Part shown: piece by piece, positions 62,166 to 64,000 of the stretch | Layout: the number at the start of each line of letters is the position of its first letter | How positions within the stretch are numbered: the stretch's first letter is position 1 | Source of the DNA: Thiocapsa roseilacustris | GTDB lineage: Bacteria > Pseudomonadota > Gammaproteobacteria > Chromatiales > Chromatiaceae | Direction: 5' to 3' | DNA: 64,000 bases | Assembly (NCBI RefSeq): GCF_041903755.1 | Contig: NZ_JBBWVE010000019.1 | Coordinates: forward strand, 1-64,000 | Translations under genes and position numbers: made by a program | The notes under the pieces: model-generated | Databases searched by the model: none | What the model was told of the DNA's origin: nothing | What the model saw: only the letters and a program-made list of their open reading frames with translations

Positions 62166-63135
62166 CTACTCCACCGAGCGATACGCCTGTTTGGCATGCG
62201 TCGGGGTTGTCGGGAACGCGAGTCTAAGTTTTCCTTCTTTCGTCAGTGGCTTGAGGTATTGTTGCCGCGACGCACCGGTGTCGCGCATGACGAGCTGCGC
62301 CAGACAGCTTAAGGTGACGAAATTAATGCCCGTGGCACAACGCCAGCGCCACGCGCTTCATGCTGTCCGCGGGCAGCTTGCCTTTGGTCCTGGGTTGCGT
62401 CGCCAACAGCTCCAAGGCAGAGTGAAACCCGGCGTCGAGCTTATCCAGAGAGTCGATGACGGGCGCGTCGAGTTGATCGGCCAAGAGTCTTCCATCGAGA
62501 TCCCGGTGCTCGTTATACGTCTCCCGGCTGGTCGGCAAAGCTTCGGAGTCCGGACGCAAATGTGCGGAGCGGGTGCTCAAATGTGCGGAGCTGAATGTCA
62601 GTTGTGCGGAGCCGTCTCCGAACACTTCTTCCGGTTTCGGAAGAGCAGCCCTGGGGAGGCAGTAGACGGAACCCCGACCCGGGTTATGCGCCTCCAGGAA
62701 TCCATCCTGCACCAATCCCTGAAGCATCCGCGTGATGTCGAAGGGGTGAAGGGCAGTCATTTCCCGAATGCGGGCGTGGGTCACCACTCGCAGCGGTCGT
62801 TGCTTGCGGTTGGCTCGGGGGATCTCGATGATGAGCAAGGTGCGCCCATCCAGCGAGACATCTCGCATGTCGGCATCGGTCAGGAGATTGGCGCTGACCT
62901 TTTGGCGATTGTTGAGGGCATCGAACAGGTCCTTGCGGATCTTGTCCACCTTGTCGATGCCTTCGATGAGAAACCGACCTTTCCGTTCTCGCACTCCGAG
63001 AATCACCACACCGCCGTCGGTATCGGCGAAGGCGCTGTAAGTCGGCCAGAAATCCTCCGGCAAGGCGCTCTGACCGTCGTGCCCCAGGGCCAGCTTGCAT
63101 TCGAGGTCGATGGACTCGCGCAAGAGCTCCAGGTC
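62166..63135 (-). pseudogene. AlbA_2-domain protein, fused and frameshifted, copy 1
   Basis: It begins abruptly with 'LELLRESIDLECKLALG' and 'ALPEDFWPTYSAFADTDGGV' (AlbA_2), joined in frame to the end of the DUF1016 remnant. After 'IEIPRANRKQRPL' a stretch is deleted and the sequence continues with a C-terminal segment ('HPFDITRMLQGLVQDGFLE'). At about 62325 (after 'ALCHGH') the frame shifts; the next frame gives 'NFVTLSCLAQLVMRDTGASR' and 'LTKEGKLRLAFPTTPTHAKQ', ending at 62166. Confidence 0.78.
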
Positions 63136-63834
63136 GTAGAAGACGAGATCGTCGTAGAAATGCGTGGTCTCGGTGCTGATCCGGAACTGGCGGCCGACGA
63201 AGGAAAATCCTTTGCCGAGCTCCATGAGGAAATCTCGCAGGCGCGAGACGAGGAGGGTCTCCAGTTTCCGCTCGTGGGCGTCGAAGGGCTCGGATAGGCC
63301 GAGGAATTCGAGCACGTAGGTCTTTGACGAACTCCGTTATCCTGAGGGACGGTTGGGCATCGGTCGGGACTAGGGCTGCTGGCGCGGGCGGAGGGGCCAG
63401 CAGGCGGTCGAAGGTGCGGGTCGCAATTTCGCGCTCCAGGCGGCGCGAGGACCAAGCCGGGCGGCCACGCTTTCGACGCGCATGACGAGACGCCAGTGGG
63501 TCCAGGTCAATTTGCTACGCAGTGCGTAGCTTTTTCCTGCGTCCGGGAATGTGAGGTAGAACTGTCTGAAATTCTTCAGATTGGCGACCGACACCCCGCG
63601 CCCGAACTCATCGCCGAGGGCACGCGCGAGGTTGCGGATGAGCTGGCTGCCGTACTCGGCGCGGACTTCGCCGCCTTGTTCTTCCTCCACGATGCGGCGC
63701 CCGATCTGCCAGTAGGCATCGACCATCGCGGCGTTGGCCGCAGCAAAGGCGCGGGTGCGGGCGGCGCGCAGGAGTGCGCGCACGTCATCGAGCAGCCGGG
63801 CGGATTGCGGGTCGGGGGCGAGGTCATCCGCCAT
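63136..63834 (-). pseudogene. DUF1016 (YhcG-like) nuclease, frameshifted
   Basis: Starts at ATG 63834 ('ADDLAPDPQSARLLDDVRAL', 'NAAMVDAYWQIGRRIVEEEQ', 'FGRGVSVANLKNFRQFYLTF'). The frame shifts at about 63450, the next frame supplies 'AWSSRRLEREIATRTFDRLL', and a further shift at about 63320 restores 'YVLEFLGLSEPFDAHERKLE' and 'GKGFSFVGRQFRISTETTHF' (PDDEXK nuclease part). The protein is then cut at 'DDLVFYD' by fusion to the AlbA_2 remnant. YhcG-type genes often sit inside type I restriction loci. Confidence 0.8.
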
Positions 63835-64000
63835 AACCCATCCTCTTGCCAATGGTTCCAGCGCTGCGCTCCGGTCTCGGTGGCGTTGAGGGCTGTCCGT
63901 ACCCATCGCATGCATAGAGGATCACATGCTGCCGCTCGATCTCGGTGTGAAAGGCGGGCGGTAGGGTCGCCCAGTCGAAAAGGTCGATGAGTAAGGGCAG
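63824..64000 (-). CDS. nucleotidyltransferase-like protein, C-terminal end (runs off window)
   Basis: 58 residues visible: 'LPLLIDLFDWATLPPAFHTE' and 'IERQHVILYACDG', which resembles the C terminus of MNT-type nucleotidyltransferases that pair with HEPN proteins or occur in restriction loci. Its stop overlaps the start of the DUF1016 gene, so the two were a translationally coupled unit. The N terminus with the GSxxRG motif is outside the window. Confidence 0.45.
   Translation of the reverse strand: MPLLIDLFDWATLPPAFHTEIERQHVILYACDGYGQPSTPPRPERSAGTIGKRMGYGG

Overview
The window is GC-rich, densely coded DNA, and its protein families fit a gammaproteobacterium. The combination of pyruvate phosphate dikinase, glycogen phosphorylase, phosphoketolase, a solute-symporter histidine kinase and many palindromic repeats would suit a purple sulfur bacterium of the Chromatiaceae. 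This is inference only: there is no rRNA or tRNA gene here to settle it.

Layout. 1-4.4 kb is a mobile-DNA scrapyard: a 5'-cut DDE transposase, an integron gene cassette with a recognisable attC site, and a REP-associated (Y1/HUH) transposase unit with 28-bp inverted ends nested between two transposase remnants. 4.4-10.5 kb (minus strand) holds envelope genes: small secreted proteins, a thioredoxin/propeller pair with a broken VanZ-like gene, the potassium transporter TrkH and a glycosyltransferase. 10.7-15.1 kb (plus) holds a DJ-1/PfpI protein, a gamma-glutamylcyclotransferase-like protein and an OsmC / SLOG / RyR-domain operon. 15.4-26.0 kb is a complete guanidine-degradation operon: guanidine-I (ykkC) riboswitch, ABC transporter, two DUF1989 proteins (carboxyguanidine deiminase subunits), guanidine/urea carboxylase and allophanate hydrolase. 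26.5-29.3 kb is ppdK. 30-35.4 kb has two near-duplicate CaCA exchangers flanking a RelE-like/SF1-helicase/ankyrin protein. 35.5-42.5 kb is a cobalamin locus: riboswitch, btuB, a membrane protein, cobO, cobU, cobT, cobC and cobS. 42.5-47.4 kb (minus) is a symporter-kinase two-component locus. 47.4-50.3 kb is a decayed kinase/REC/GGDEF/EAL/CZB gene. 50.4-52.6 kb has a VanX-like dipeptidase, an unknown secreted protein and a PIN-domain protein. 53.2-60.4 kb is carbon metabolism (glgP, phosphoketolase, pgl) with a response regulator. 60.7-64 kb ends in a CopD-like membrane protein and a heavily eroded restriction/defence island.

Two themes stand out. First, metabolism: guanidine is taken up and converted through allophanate to ammonia; cobinamide can be adenosylated and built into cobalamin; and glycogen and sugar phosphates feed phosphoketolase and PPDK. 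Second, repeats: a family of about 192 bp (four copies), a 'GTAGGTTGTGCC' palindrome family, drifting heptamer tracts and other REP-like palindromes fill the gaps between genes. In several places the end of a repeat supplies the stop codon of the neighbouring gene, and one REP-like palindrome lies in frame inside the guanidine carboxylase. The strongest candidates for little-described biology are the SLOG/RyR operon, the RelE-like/helicase/ankyrin protein and the repeat-gene interplay.
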